A stretch of DNA of 23,567 nucleotides from a virus. The DNA lies in the IMG/VR virus record IMGVR_UViG_3300048571_000205, positions 1-23,567 of that record. One strand, given 5' to 3'. Shown here in pieces: positions 1 through 6,257 of this stretch (positions are counted from its first letter, which is position 1; every line of letters begins with the position of its first letter). A program made the translations under genes and the position numbers. The notes beneath the pieces were generated by a model. It worked only from the letters and a program-made list of their open reading frames with translations, was not told the DNA's origin and made no database searches.

Positions 1-547
1 CTTCTTTATATTTTTCCATTGGTAATTCATTAATATTATTTACATTTGCCCATTTCATTATCCCCTCTATTTTTTCTTTGTTATTGTTACATGCTTTCAA
101 TAAATTATCAATTTCTTGTCCTGTTAGCTTCCCGTTAGAATTCGTAACATTTGCATCTGTATCTTCCTGTGCGCAAATTCCCAATAAGGCTGTAAGGGCA
201 TATCTCCGCGCATATGTTATAATAATTCCTGTTGCTTGTGCAGCGTTTGTACTTTTTAAACGTTCTGTCGAAGTAATGCTATCCATTTCATATTCACTGC
301 TGAGCCATTCACCTGATTTGTGCATCAGCATTGTTTCAATGCGAACTTTTCCATCTTGGGCTATTGATGGAAACTGAGTTATAGCTAATTCATGTTTGGC
401 AAGCAATGGCCTAGCAATCCCTAGAATTTGTGGAAGGTCAGCATACCTAGCTGTATGAGCTGCTTTGTTTTTAATTGGGTCTTGTATCTCTCCCAATAAT
501 TTTGAAAATGCTGTCGCTAATTCACCTATGGTTTCTGACTTATTCAA
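1..547 (-). CDS. erf: ERF family single-strand annealing protein, C-terminus cut by window edge
   Basis: Phage recombination protein that anneals single-stranded DNA and helps circularise or repair the phage genome. About 182 residues are visible, reading leftward and still open at base 1. Two hallmarks of the ERF family are present: an ARYADLPQIL stretch near residues 33-42 and TYARRYAL near residues 111-118, the second followed by a hydrophobic segment. The start is a TTG at 547-545, overlapping the stop of the upstream gene by 8 bases. I chose it because AGGAG lies 6 bases upstream. The gene ends a leftward cluster of small genes, a usual setting for recombination genes. What is seen: motifs, frame, ribosome site. 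What is known: the family role. The C-terminal region cannot be judged. Confidence 0.88.
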   Translation of the reverse strand, partial: MNKSETIGELATAFSKLLGEIQDPIKNKAAHTARYADLPQILGIARPLLAKHELAITQFPSIAQDGKVRIETMLMHKSGEWLSSEYEMDSITSTERLKSTNAAQATGIIITYARRYALTALLGICAQEDTDANVTNSNGKLTGQEIDNLLKACNNNKEKIEGIMKWANVNNINELPMEKYKE

Positions 548-731
548 TTTCAACTCCTATAAATTTTCCGTACTTATCTCTATTTAATTTAATTTTTTTC
601 ACTTTTTGTTTTGGTAACTGTTTGAACATCAATTTTCCATCGCTCAAAACCCAATTAATATCTCTGTCTATTTCTTTTTGCCTATCTTCTTGTTCCCATC
701 TATCAAGCAACTTATAAGGAAATTCGTTCAA
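540..731 (-). CDS. Small hypothetical protein (63 aa)
   Basis: Unrecognised, charged 63-residue protein with no signal peptide or membrane segment. It starts with TTG (731-729), supported by GAGG 6 bases upstream. The same TTG-start habit is seen in the ERF gene that follows, which this gene overlaps by 8 bases, so the two are probably translationally coupled. The C-terminal half is Lys-rich (KQKVKKIKL). Its place directly before a recombinase suggests an accessory early protein, but the sequence shows no specific function. Confidence 0.6.
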   Translation of the reverse strand: MNEFPYKLLDRWEQEDRQKEIDRDINWVLSDGKLMFKQLPKQKVKKIKLNRDKYGKFIGVEIE

Positions 732-738
732 AGCACCC

Positions 739-999
739 TCAGTCTAACCCATTAAGGAAATCAATGGCTTTTTTGTATCCTCTGTTAAGGATTTCAGAAA
801 CCATAGTGTTTCTTTTTTGCTCGTTAGAATAATACGCTGTCATCATTTTCCCGCACTGAACCGCTAAAAACTCTTTGTGGACATAAATTTTCTTACTTGT
901 GTCAAGTATGGTTTCTTCAAGCATATCTATAAAATGTTGTCTTTCTAAATCCCTAATAGTCATGTCTTGTTTTTCGTAGAGTTCAATTGCGTAGTACAT
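739..999 (-). CDS. Small hypothetical protein (86 aa)
   Basis: Unrecognised protein, predicted largely helical, with a charged N-terminal half and no membrane segment. The ATG at 999 has GAGG 6 bases upstream (TGAGGTTTAAG), at the end of the preceding gene. It lies 7 bases before the next gene of the leftward recombination cluster, so all four genes are probably one transcript. Confidence 0.65.
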   Translation of the reverse strand: MYYAIELYEKQDMTIRDLERQHFIDMLEETILDTSKKIYVHKEFLAVQCGKMMTAYYSNEQKRNTMVSEILNRGYKKAIDFLNGLD

Positions 1000-1007
1000 C
1001 TTAAACC

Positions 1008-1262
1008 TCAGTGTTTATAATTCTTTATTCTATTTGCGTCATATTTAATTTCATTAAAAATTATGTCTATCTTTTTTTTATCTAAACTGCTGCAATTTTG
1101 TAACAATTTCTTATGGGTCATTTCTTCATATAGCTTACTGACTTTGTCGTAAATGTTTTGTCCGATTCTGTTTTCTAACGACATATTGTTAATCATCTTT
1201 AGCTCCTTAATCATACGCTTCATTTTAAAATGATTGCTATTACTATTAAAACTTACCACCAT
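1008..1262 (-). CDS. Small hypothetical protein (84 aa), first gene of leftward cluster
   Basis: Unrecognised basic protein. The ATG at 1262 has no good ribosome site. Met14 (about base 1223) is an alternative start. A TTGACT box on the minus strand (1276-1271) lies so close to the first ATG that, if it is the -35 element, translation must begin at the later Met. It is the promoter-proximal gene of the leftward operon and diverges from the spanin genes. Confidence 0.55.
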   Translation of the reverse strand: MVVSFNSNSNHFKMKRMIKELKMINNMSLENRIGQNIYDKVSKLYEEMTHKKLLQNCSSLDKKKIDIIFNEIKYDANRIKNYKH

Positions 1263-1342
1263 TAAATTATGTAGTCAACAATAAAATTAAAATATGTTAT
1301 ATTTTTTTAAGTTGTTCATTTTTAAAGGAAATTTAATAAGAA

Positions 1343-1615
1343 ATGCTATCTTTCATTATGGGGTCATGGAGTAGGATTTATGCTATCGTTGCAGGAGTTG
1401 GTTTACTGGTTTATTCTTATCTTATTAAACGAAATAGTGCGTTAAAAAGCGAGAATGACCATTTAAACAAAGAAATTGAAGGAGTAAAAGACAATGCGAT
1501 TACGATTGTTAAGATTCAGCATGCCCAAAATGAAATATCAAGCGCTCCTGCTCCTGATAGGGATGAATTGTATAAGCAGTTGCTCACACCCGGCGCCAGA
1601 AACAAGAAACATTAA
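1343..1615 (+). CDS. Rz-like inner-membrane spanin (i-spanin)
   Basis: Probable i-spanin, the inner-membrane half of the complex that fuses inner and outer membranes at the last step of lysis of a Gram-negative host. The 90-residue protein has one N-terminal transmembrane helix (about residues 8-27, GVGLLVYSYLI). A charged coiled-coil-like stretch follows (about 30-60), then a Pro/Ala segment (SSAPAPD): the N-in/C-out layout of Rz proteins. The strongest support is the gene overlapping its 3' end in another frame, which encodes a lipoprotein of Rz1 type. No holin or endolysin is adjacent in this window, so the rest of the lysis cassette must lie elsewhere. The family is assigned from architecture, not from sequence identity. 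Confidence 0.65.
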   Translation: MLSFIMGSWSRIYAIVAGVGLLVYSYLIKRNSALKSENDHLNKEIEGVKDNAITIVKIQHAQNEISSAPAPDRDELYKQLLTPGARNKKH

Positions 1616-1802
1616 TTCACTTATAATTCAATCTCTTCCAACATTTCCTATTCCATCATATGAAGCTATTCAGGAATTGAAAGAAGTCTGTCCTCATAAT
1701 AAGTGCATAAAATTACATGATTGGCTTAACAAGATTCTCAATCTAAAGAAACAGCTAGAGCTCTATGAACAAAAGAATTTATTCTCTCCTGCTTCCCAAT
1801 AG
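1494..1802 (+). CDS. Rz1-like outer-membrane lipoprotein spanin (o-spanin), overlaps Rz in another frame
   Basis: Probable o-spanin of 102 residues. An Arg-rich n-region (MRLRLLR) and a hydrophobic stretch (ALLLLIG) lead to a lipobox-like ISSC with the lipidated Cys at residue 30. A Pro-containing mature part follows, ending in a helical stretch. The start at 1494 lies inside the i-spanin gene and is supported by AAGGAG 9 bases upstream, also inside that gene. The reading frames overlap by 122 bases and this gene extends well past the i-spanin stop, so this is the overlapped Rz/Rz1 arrangement. Met10 and Met13 are later candidate starts that would give a more typical signal-peptide length. 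Its 3' end overlaps the next gene by 38 bases. Confidence 0.65.
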   Translation: MRLRLLRFSMPKMKYQALLLLIGMNCISSCSHPAPETRNINSLIIQSLPTFPIPSYEAIQELKEVCPHNKCIKLHDWLNKILNLKKQLELYEQKNLFSPASQ

Positions 1803-2190
1803 GCCAGTCTCTTATGATTCCCTGAAAGAAGAGCAGAAGATATGCGTAGAATTTGCTAATCATATGAGGCAATTAACCTTGGCTGGCAATTTTCCCTATA
1901 TTTGGTTCCACGTTGCCAACGAATTTATCCCTTCCACACGCAAGAACTTTTCATTTGATCTCAAGCAAAAGCATATGGGAAAGATATCTGGCATAGCTGA
2001 TTATTGTTTTATGGGTGATAAAGATAGCTTCTTAATAGAATTTAAGACCGGAAAAGGAAAGCAATCAGATAACCAGAAGGTGTTTGAGGAATGGTGCAAC
2101 ACCAAGAAGGTGCCGTATTATATATGCCGGAGTGCTAAGGAAGGAATTGATTTTGTTGAAGGAAAATTAAAAGCACTGCGAATACCGTAG
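1765..2190 (+). CDS. VRR-NUC domain nuclease
   Basis: Predicted nuclease of the VRR-NUC branch of the PD-(D/E)xK superfamily, often stand-alone in phages and linked to DNA repair or recombination. The core fits in order: an N-terminal helix with Glu29, FHVANE (48-53), a conserved Gly stretch before Asp79 (GIAD), the catalytic E-x-K at 92-94 (IEFK), and Gln104 downstream. The 141 residues are about one domain. It overlaps the o-spanin gene by 38 bases. The ribosome site is weak, so an internal start is possible. Substrate cannot be read from the sequence. A Holliday-junction or DNA-repair role is the usual inference. Confidence 0.8.
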   Translation: MNKRIYSLLLPNRPVSYDSLKEEQKICVEFANHMRQLTLAGNFPYIWFHVANEFIPSTRKNFSFDLKQKHMGKISGIADYCFMGDKDSFLIEFKTGKGKQSDNQKVFEEWCNTKKVPYYICRSAKEGIDFVEGKLKALRIP

Positions 2191-2245
2191 TTGGCTAACT
2201 GAACTAAAAACCACTACAAATACCGAAGTGCGTTAATGTTTTGTT

Positions 2246-2908
2246 TTAAAACGAATAAATCAACCTAAAACTTGTGGTATTAATTATTGGCTTAACGGTA
2301 ATATTTCCTACACCACTGGTTAATTTCAGATCAGAATATGATTTAATGGAATGATCCACACCAATCATCCAGTTACTATTTAACTTATAGTCTACTCCAA
2401 AACCATATACTGAGCCATATTTATTAGTTTTAACAGCATTGCCCATTGAAGCACCAGCGAATGCAGCCGCATAGTTCAGATTCCAGTTTGTTTTAACAAC
2501 ACCTGCTTTGGCATAAATCATTAAGTCTTTGACAATAAACCCAAATTTTCCAATTCCAGTGAATGAATTGTTCGTTTTAGCTATTGTTTTGTAATTCATA
2601 ACTACGGGAGGGGAGGTATTCTCTTCTTGGCTAATCTTTAAGTTATGATTTTCAGCGCCAACTTCTAGCCCTATAAATAATGGTGTTTCTTGAATTAGAT
2701 GATTATATCCAACAAAAACCCCCACATTTGCGTTTTTGTTTCCCGTATTTGATATGTTTTTTAATCGATCACCTGAATTTCTTACCATATCAGCCTGAAC
2801 AAATGATTGACCCATATTAAGCCCAACGTACAATCCCTCACTTGCACTTAATGCTGTGCAGGTTGCAACTGTTAATGTTAAAGCTTTAACAATTTTATTT
2901 AGTGACAT
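2246..2908 (-). CDS. Outer-membrane beta-barrel protein with signal peptide
   Basis: Predicted small outer-membrane barrel of the OmpA-like/Omp25/opacity type (220 aa). A Sec signal peptide (Lys then a hydrophobic run ending TALSA, cleavage near residue 22) leads into GLYVGLNMGQSF, a typical first strand. Alternating amphipathic strands follow (FVGYNHL, LFIGLEVG, GFGVDYKL, WMIGVDHS), and the chain ends RLIYSF with the C-terminal Phe used by the BAM machinery. The start overlaps the end of the upstream repressor gene by 14 bases on the same strand, so it should be expressed with the repressor, meaning in the lysogen. A host-surface change or superinfection exclusion is a reasonable inference but is not shown. 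Confidence 0.8.
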   Translation of the reverse strand: MSLNKIVKALTLTVATCTALSASEGLYVGLNMGQSFVQADMVRNSGDRLKNISNTGNKNANVGVFVGYNHLIQETPLFIGLEVGAENHNLKISQEENTSPPVVMNYKTIAKTNNSFTGIGKFGFIVKDLMIYAKAGVVKTNWNLNYAAAFAGASMGNAVKTNKYGSVYGFGVDYKLNSNWMIGVDHSIKSYSDLKLTSGVGNITVKPIINTTSFRLIYSF

Positions 2909-3302
2909 TTTTCTTTTTTCCCTTATTGGATTTAATGTAATCTGAAACCCTCATAACGTTAAGACTATACAAGTCTACGTCTTCTTTTCCATAACGATTG
3001 TTATGATTGTTGCACATTTCCTTGATCTTTTCCATATAGAAATATGGGTCACTTTTGATTATCTCTTTGTCTTCTTTGGGTAAAATCCCAAATGAATAGA
3101 GAAGCAAATCAGGATTAACTTTTAAGGATTCAGCAATGACTAACGCAGTTTCTATGCGAGGTTCCCTTATGTTTCTTTCGTAAACGCTTGCGCCCCTTAC
3201 AATGCTTCCATTCTTATATCTAATTTGATGTAGGGTTATATTTAGATGGTCTCTCATAATTCGTAACATCGTATTATATCGTCTTATTACTCTACCTGTC
3301 AT
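2895..3302 (-). CDS. XRE-type helix-turn-helix repressor-like regulator
   Basis: Putative phage repressor of 135 residues. The segment from about residue 12 to 70 has the layout of an XRE/Cro domain: a first helix, a turn region, then NIREPRIETALVIAESLKV, where the REP..ETAL.IAE pattern is the usual fourth-helix signature. The C-terminal 60 residues match nothing I recognise and contain no LexA-type peptidase motif. I chose ATG 3302 because AAAGGG lies just upstream. A TTG start at 3353 would add 17 Lys-rich residues. It is transcribed away from the replication gene, as in a lambda-like switch, and overlaps the barrel gene downstream. The candidate promoter at 3398-3426 is covered by a palindrome, consistent with autoregulation. 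Confidence 0.75.
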   Translation of the reverse strand: MTGRVIRRYNTMLRIMRDHLNITLHQIRYKNGSIVRGASVYERNIREPRIETALVIAESLKVNPDLLLYSFGILPKEDKEIIKSDPYFYMEKIKEMCNNHNNRYGKEDVDLYSLNVMRVSDYIKSNKGKKKNVTK

Positions 3303-3331
3303 TTTTTTCCCTTTGATTTTTTTATTATTTT

Positions 3332-3358
3332 TGGCTGAGGGGGAGGAATCCAACCTCC
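3332..3358 (-). other. GC-rich tRNA T-arm-like hairpin in repressor leader
   Basis: On the minus strand a 5-bp stem GGAGG/CCTCC encloses the 7-base loop TTGGATT, one base from the tRNA T-loop consensus. It is followed by CCCTCAGCCA, which resembles a tRNA acceptor 3' strand ending GCCA, although one base short. No matching 5' half is seen. It lies in the untranslated leader between the candidate repressor promoter and its start codon, in a GC-rich island (3331-3388) unlike the AT-rich surroundings. It could be a degenerate tRNA 3' end left by integration or transfer, or simply a leader hairpin. Confidence 0.35.
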
Positions 3359-3397
3359 TAGTCTAGAATCGCCAGCGCGGCCCCCCATAATTCCTCA

Positions 3398-3426
3398 TTT
3401 ATAACTTAAAGCTTATGGATAAGCAA
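3398..3426 (-). promoter_or_regulatory. Candidate repressor promoter (minus strand)
   Basis: On the minus strand TTGCTT (3426-3421) and TATAAA (3403-3398) are separated by 17 bases, a good sigma-70 layout about 95 bases upstream of the repressor start. The -35 box and part of the spacer are covered by the palindrome at 3411-3424. Confidence 0.55.
3411..3424. promoter_or_regulatory. Candidate operator, perfect 6-2-6 palindrome
   Basis: GCTTAT-GG-ATAAGC is a perfect inverted repeat in the gap between the divergent repressor and replication genes. It overlaps the -35 element of the candidate repressor promoter, so binding there would block transcription. It is the best operator candidate for the XRE regulator. 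No second copy was found in the gap. Confidence 0.45.
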
Positions 3427-3478
3427 CTCTTTTATTTTAACAATGAATGAATTTTTCCTTTCCCTCCAAGGGTACATT

Positions 3479-3484
3479 TATAAT
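3479..3484 (+). promoter_or_regulatory. Candidate -10 element for the replication gene
   Basis: A perfect TATAAT lies about 65 bases upstream of the replication gene's GTG start. No convincing -35 box sits 16-18 bases further upstream (TCCTTT at 3456), so the promoter may be weak or need an activator. Confidence 0.3.
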
Positions 3485-3550
3485 ACGTTAGACATGTTAA
3501 TTTGTTTTGTCTTTTTAAATTTGCTTTCATAGCAAGAAAGGTCATGTCCT

Positions 3551-4915
3551 GTGGCTCTCCGTTGTATAAGTCCTATCAAATCTATTCGTCCCTGTGACAT
3601 TACGTCTCCCATCTCTAACTCTCTTCGTTCTGAAAGACCCAAACCATCTATGCCGGCTTCGTTCCTTAAATATGATATGCGCATTCACCATACGTTAGGT
3701 TCTCGTTCTGCTGCGCTTCTATTCTCTGCCTTAGAGTATCGCTTTCAAAAGAAACCAGAAGGTTTTTATAAGTTTATGTCCCCTTGCAACAATCTATTTT
3801 ATAGGAAAGGCGACAGCTTAAGTGAGGAACTTAACCTTAAAAGAACGGCGATATGGAAGGCTTTAAAGAAGATTTGCACCTCCTATGAAAGCAAATCCCT
3901 ATATCTAGCTGCAATAGAACATTATGGGGAGGTAGGGGCATTTAAAGGGATGCCCTATCTTAGCTACCACAATAAGAAGACTAATCAGACATTCTATTTA
4001 AGGGACTATAGAGCTATCAATGAGGTGAGAAATGGCAACTTCAAAAGTGACATATATGTCACCAAAGAGAACCTACAGGAGGTTCTCCTAGAGAAACCTA
4101 CAGTGGGTTTACAAAGAGAACCTACAGTGGGTTTACAAAGAGAACCTACAGGAGCTCTGTCGCCCGCAGAAACAAATGCTGGGAAGTGCCTCTCAGAGAA
4201 TACATTACAGAGAATACCTCTCTCTCTATCTCTCTCTCATGGGGATTCAGGGCAGCCAGAACAGCCTAAGGAGGAAGAGATAAAAAAAGATGTAGTTGGG
4301 AATACAGGACAGCCAGTACCGTCGGTTGAGATTGTGAGCAAGATGGTGGAGACTTGGAGGCGGGTAACCCAGTGTGATTTGTCTGCATCCCCCAACAAGA
4401 CGACAGTTGCCAACCTATCGAATGTTTATAGGGATGCTTTTGGGTCTTCCCTCAAAAAATGGGAAGCTTATTGCAACCTTATTCTTTCATCCAAATATCT
4501 GATGGGCGAAACCATCCAGAAGTTCAAACTTAACCTTGCATGGGCTGCAAAGCCTGAAACCATTACCAAAATAACTGAAGGCCATTACACAACAGGAGAT
4601 AGAATTAACGTGATTTACCTTGAATTAGACCCGATATCTGATCCCGATCCTATTATTTTAAAATTTAAGCATAGTTGCTTAGATAAAATGGGTAAGGCCA
4701 AATATATTAGCTGGATTAAACCAATGGGTATTAGCCGGAATATCAATGGCGAGATTGTTTGTATAGCCCCAACCACTTGGTTTGCTAAGCATATATCCAC
4801 AAATGATTTCTTAGGGTTTGGCTATTTTATGAATGAATTGTCTATTTCAGGAATTGTTATCAAGTCTCCTGATGGTAAGCAGATAGGTATTGTTTATCCT
4901 CATGCCCGCAAATAA
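3551..4915 (+). CDS. Phage/plasmid-type replication initiator with DnaA-N-like C-terminus
   Basis: Probable replication initiator, 454 aa. Residues about 43-115 (HHTLGSRSAALLFSALEYRF, YRKGDSLSEELNLKRTAIW) look like the N-terminal winged-helix region of phage and plasmid replication proteins that recognise an origin. The middle (about 175-270) is low-complexity and contains an EPTVGLQR tandem repeat encoded by iteron-like DNA. Residues about 370-425 (MGKAKYISWIKPM, then IAPTTWFAKH) resemble DnaA domain I, which recruits the host helicase. The first in-frame start is GTG 3551, with AAAGG 9 bases upstream. Met34 and Met43 are later options, and the first 35 residues are unusually rich in Ser, Pro and Cys. 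It diverges from the repressor, the place of O/Rep genes in temperate phages. Assignment is by architecture and position. Confidence 0.72.
   Translation: MALRCISPIKSIRPCDITSPISNSLRSERPKPSMPASFLKYDMRIHHTLGSRSAALLFSALEYRFQKKPEGFYKFMSPCNNLFYRKGDSLSEELNLKRTAIWKALKKICTSYESKSLYLAAIEHYGEVGAFKGMPYLSYHNKKTNQTFYLRDYRAINEVRNGNFKSDIYVTKENLQEVLLEKPTVGLQREPTVGLQREPTGALSPAETNAGKCLSENTLQRIPLSLSLSHGDSGQPEQPKEEEIKKDVVGNTGQPVPSVEIVSKMVETWRRVTQCDLSASPNKTTVANLSNVYRDAFGSSLKKWEAYCNLILSSKYLMGETIQKFKLNLAWAAKPETITKITEGHYTTGDRINVIYLELDPISDPDPIILKFKHSCLDKMGKAKYISWIKPMGISRNINGEIVCIAPTTWFAKHISTNDFLGFGYFMNELSISGIVIKSPDGKQIGIVYPHARK
4067..4154 (+). repeat. Iteron-like repeats inside the replication gene, candidate origin
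   Basis: The string GAGAACCTACAG occurs at 4067, 4116 and 4140, with a one-base-longer variant (GAGAAACCTACAG) at 4091. Copies at 4091 and 4116 continue as TGGGTTTACAAA, giving near-identical 24-25 base units. In three copies AACC is followed by GGTT or GGGTTT, so each unit is also a short inverted repeat. Repeats of this kind in the middle of the initiator gene recall the lambda origin within gene O. Confidence 0.6.
4218..4238 (+). repeat. CT-dinucleotide tract inside the replication gene
   Basis: An almost pure CT repeat of about 21 bases, interrupted by one A, encodes PLSLSLS and follows the iterons by about 65 bases. It is strand-asymmetric and prone to slippage. It may be an unwinding-type element of the origin or chance low complexity. 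Confidence 0.5.
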
Positions 4916-4925
4916 GACGTTCTGA

Positions 4926-4977
4926 TGGCCTTTGATTAGTTTTGCGATATCTAACTACATTTCAACATCAAAGGCCA
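4926..4977. repeat. 11-bp perfect inverted repeat after the replication gene
   Basis: TGGCCTTTGAT (4926-4936) and ATCAAAGGCCA (4967-4977) pair perfectly around a 30-base loop, 11 bases after the replication gene stop. No U-run follows, so a standard intrinsic terminator is unlikely. It may be a protein-binding site, a processing hairpin or part of a replication origin. Confidence 0.55.
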
Positions 4978-5003
4978 CTCTACGGGCTTCTAATGAATTC
5001 ATG

Positions 5004-5012
5004 TGTTATAAT
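5004..5012 (+). promoter_or_regulatory. Candidate extended -10 promoter for the early small-gene operon
   Basis: TGTTATAAT is a perfect -10 hexamer with an extended TGn motif, 128 bases upstream of the first gene of the long plus-strand array. No strong -35 is visible, which an extended -10 can tolerate. Nothing else was identified in 5013-5139 beyond a 13-codon reading frame at 5094. Confidence 0.45.
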
Positions 5013-5139
5013 ATTTTTGTATTTCAGTTAAAAATATATCTTGTTTATGTAAAACAATTGTGTTTTGATATGCTTGTAAGGAAAGTTGTTAAAATGAAAA
5101 AACTAATTAATTATACATATTATACAAAGGTTTAACATT

Positions 5140-5403
5140 ATGAATACGATATTTGAGAAACATGAATCACTAACATATGCATTGGATATATTGGCTAATT
5201 ATGAAAAAAACAAGGGAATTGAAACAGATTATGATTTAGAGTGTGCTTTGTTCAATTCATTTCATATGTTCATCCAAGAGCTGAAGGCTCATTTAAAAAC
5301 AACCAAGAAGACATCTAAGAGAACTGTTTTTATTGGTGCTTTCAGAATGTTGGCAGATATTTCATTTGATAAACTGGAAAAAGATATAATGGGAGTTAAT
5401 TAA
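5140..5403 (+). CDS. Small hypothetical protein (87 aa)
   Basis: Unrecognised helical protein with a Lys/Thr-rich centre (KTTKKTSKR). First gene of the early array. Its stop overlaps the next ATG by one base (TAATG), so the two are translationally coupled. No membrane segment. Confidence 0.65.
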   Translation: MNTIFEKHESLTYALDILANYEKNKGIETDYDLECALFNSFHMFIQELKAHLKTTKKTSKRTVFIGAFRMLADISFDKLEKDIMGVN

Positions 5404-5570
5404 TGAATAATTATACTATCTTAATATTTGTAGCAGGAGCTATGTTATTGTTTACTTTAGGATATGTGTCTCATAAGGTGTTGGGAAATAACAATCCTGT
5501 TGAAGAGGTTGCTGAAGAATTGTTGAAAAATGAATATGGTATTGATGTGGAGTTTAGTGGAGATAAGTAA
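5403..5570 (+). CDS. Small single-pass membrane protein (55 aa)
   Basis: Coding is seen directly: ATG 5403, stop TAA 5568-5570, joined to both neighbours by TAATG overlaps. An N-terminal membrane helix (about residues 4-22, IFVAGAMLLFTLGY) is followed by a short acidic tail, NNNPVEEVAEELLKNEYGID. Small phage and plasmid membrane proteins with an 'NPxEExAExxxKxxxGIDV' tail occur widely, but their function is not known to me. Confidence 0.7.
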   Translation: MNNYTILIFVAGAMLLFTLGYVSHKVLGNNNPVEEVAEELLKNEYGIDVEFSGDK

Positions 5571-5803
5571 TGGATTTTTTATTTTTTATTCAAATGATTA
5601 TGTTTATAATTTCAATTTTTTATATTGTTAGTTCTAGGAATCATATGTTTAAACTTCGGAAAATAGCTCAAGAACAAGAACTCTATTCTCAAGCATTTTA
5701 TAAAGAATCTAAAGAATCTAAAGAACTTATAGAAAAAGTTTCTTACTTAGAAGAAGAAATGAAAAATATTCACCTTAGAATCAATAACTTAGGAGGGAAA
5801 TAA
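5570..5803 (+). CDS. Small membrane-anchored coiled-coil protein (77 aa)
   Basis: N-terminal hydrophobic helix (residues about 3-22, Phe/Ile-rich), then a long charged coiled coil to the end (KESKESKELIEKV, YLEEEMKNI). The two adjacent small membrane proteins (5403 and this one) could work as a pair. A spanin-like layout was considered, but no lipobox is present. TAATG overlap upstream. Confidence 0.65.
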   Translation: MDFLFFIQMIMFIISIFYIVSSRNHMFKLRKIAQEQELYSQAFYKESKESKELIEKVSYLEEEMKNIHLRINNLGGK

Positions 5804-5805
5804 AG

Positions 5806-6192
5806 ATGACCCTTCTTTTTGATATGACTGATGATGAATACGAAAAGGTTGTTAAACCTTACATACGTAAAAAATTAAAAGATATTCAGGATTATTATTC
5901 ATATGAAAAGTTAATGACTGTAAAAAGACACCTTGTGTTTGTTGTTGGCCCTTATTTCGGTGATACAGACAATCTAACTCCACGCGGAGGTATGGAGCAT
6001 GGAATTTTTTTTTCCAATGAAAATGGTGAATTAACCTTAAGAATTGATTTTGAACTCTATGGACATTTTTATACTATGGGAATGCATAAAGAATTTTGTG
6101 ACAAAATAGAACGTTTTAAAAAAATCGGACGTAAGATATTTTTAGACGAGAAAGCAAATTTTAAACCGTTAAAAGAAGGAGAACATATATGA
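5806..6192 (+). CDS. Hypothetical protein (128 aa)
   Basis: Unrecognised soluble protein of mixed secondary structure, with aromatic strands in its second half (LRIDFELYGHFYTMGM). AGGAGG lies 12 bases before the start codon, a strong Shine-Dalgarno at slightly long spacing. Its stop overlaps a 22-codon frame by 4 bases (ATGA). Confidence 0.65.
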   Translation: MTLLFDMTDDEYEKVVKPYIRKKLKDIQDYYSYEKLMTVKRHLVFVVGPYFGDTDNLTPRGGMEHGIFFSNENGELTLRIDFELYGHFYTMGMHKEFCDKIERFKKIGRKIFLDEKANFKPLKEGEHI

Positions 6193-6257
6193 CGTTAATA
6201 AATAAAATTAATAATAATCAAGTGTATAGTGTTTGTTTCGTGAGGGTTAAGAATTAA
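6189..6257 (+). CDS. Possible 22-aa peptide or coupling ORF
   Basis: ATG 6189 overlaps the upstream stop (ATGA) and its own stop overlaps the next ATG (TAATG at 6255-6259). The chain of overlaps suggests it keeps ribosomes moving through the operon, whether or not the peptide matters. The preceding AAGGAG supports the start. No recognisable sequence. Confidence 0.4.
   Translation: MTLINKINNNQVYSVCFVRVKN

Noticed and set aside
78-377. Plus-strand ORF of 99 codons
   Set aside because: Lies antisense to the ERF gene, which has family motifs and a good ribosome site.
3478-3684. Minus-strand ORF of 68 codons antisense to the start of the replication gene
   Set aside because: No ribosome site or recognisable protein, and it crosses the promoter region; kept out although the N-terminus of the replication protein is itself uncertain.
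4932-5135. 67-codon plus-strand ORF between the replication gene and the early array
   Set aside because: Composition is not protein-like, it contains the inverted repeat and the extended -10 promoter, and it lacks a ribosome site. At most the last 13 codons (from 5094) could be a leader.
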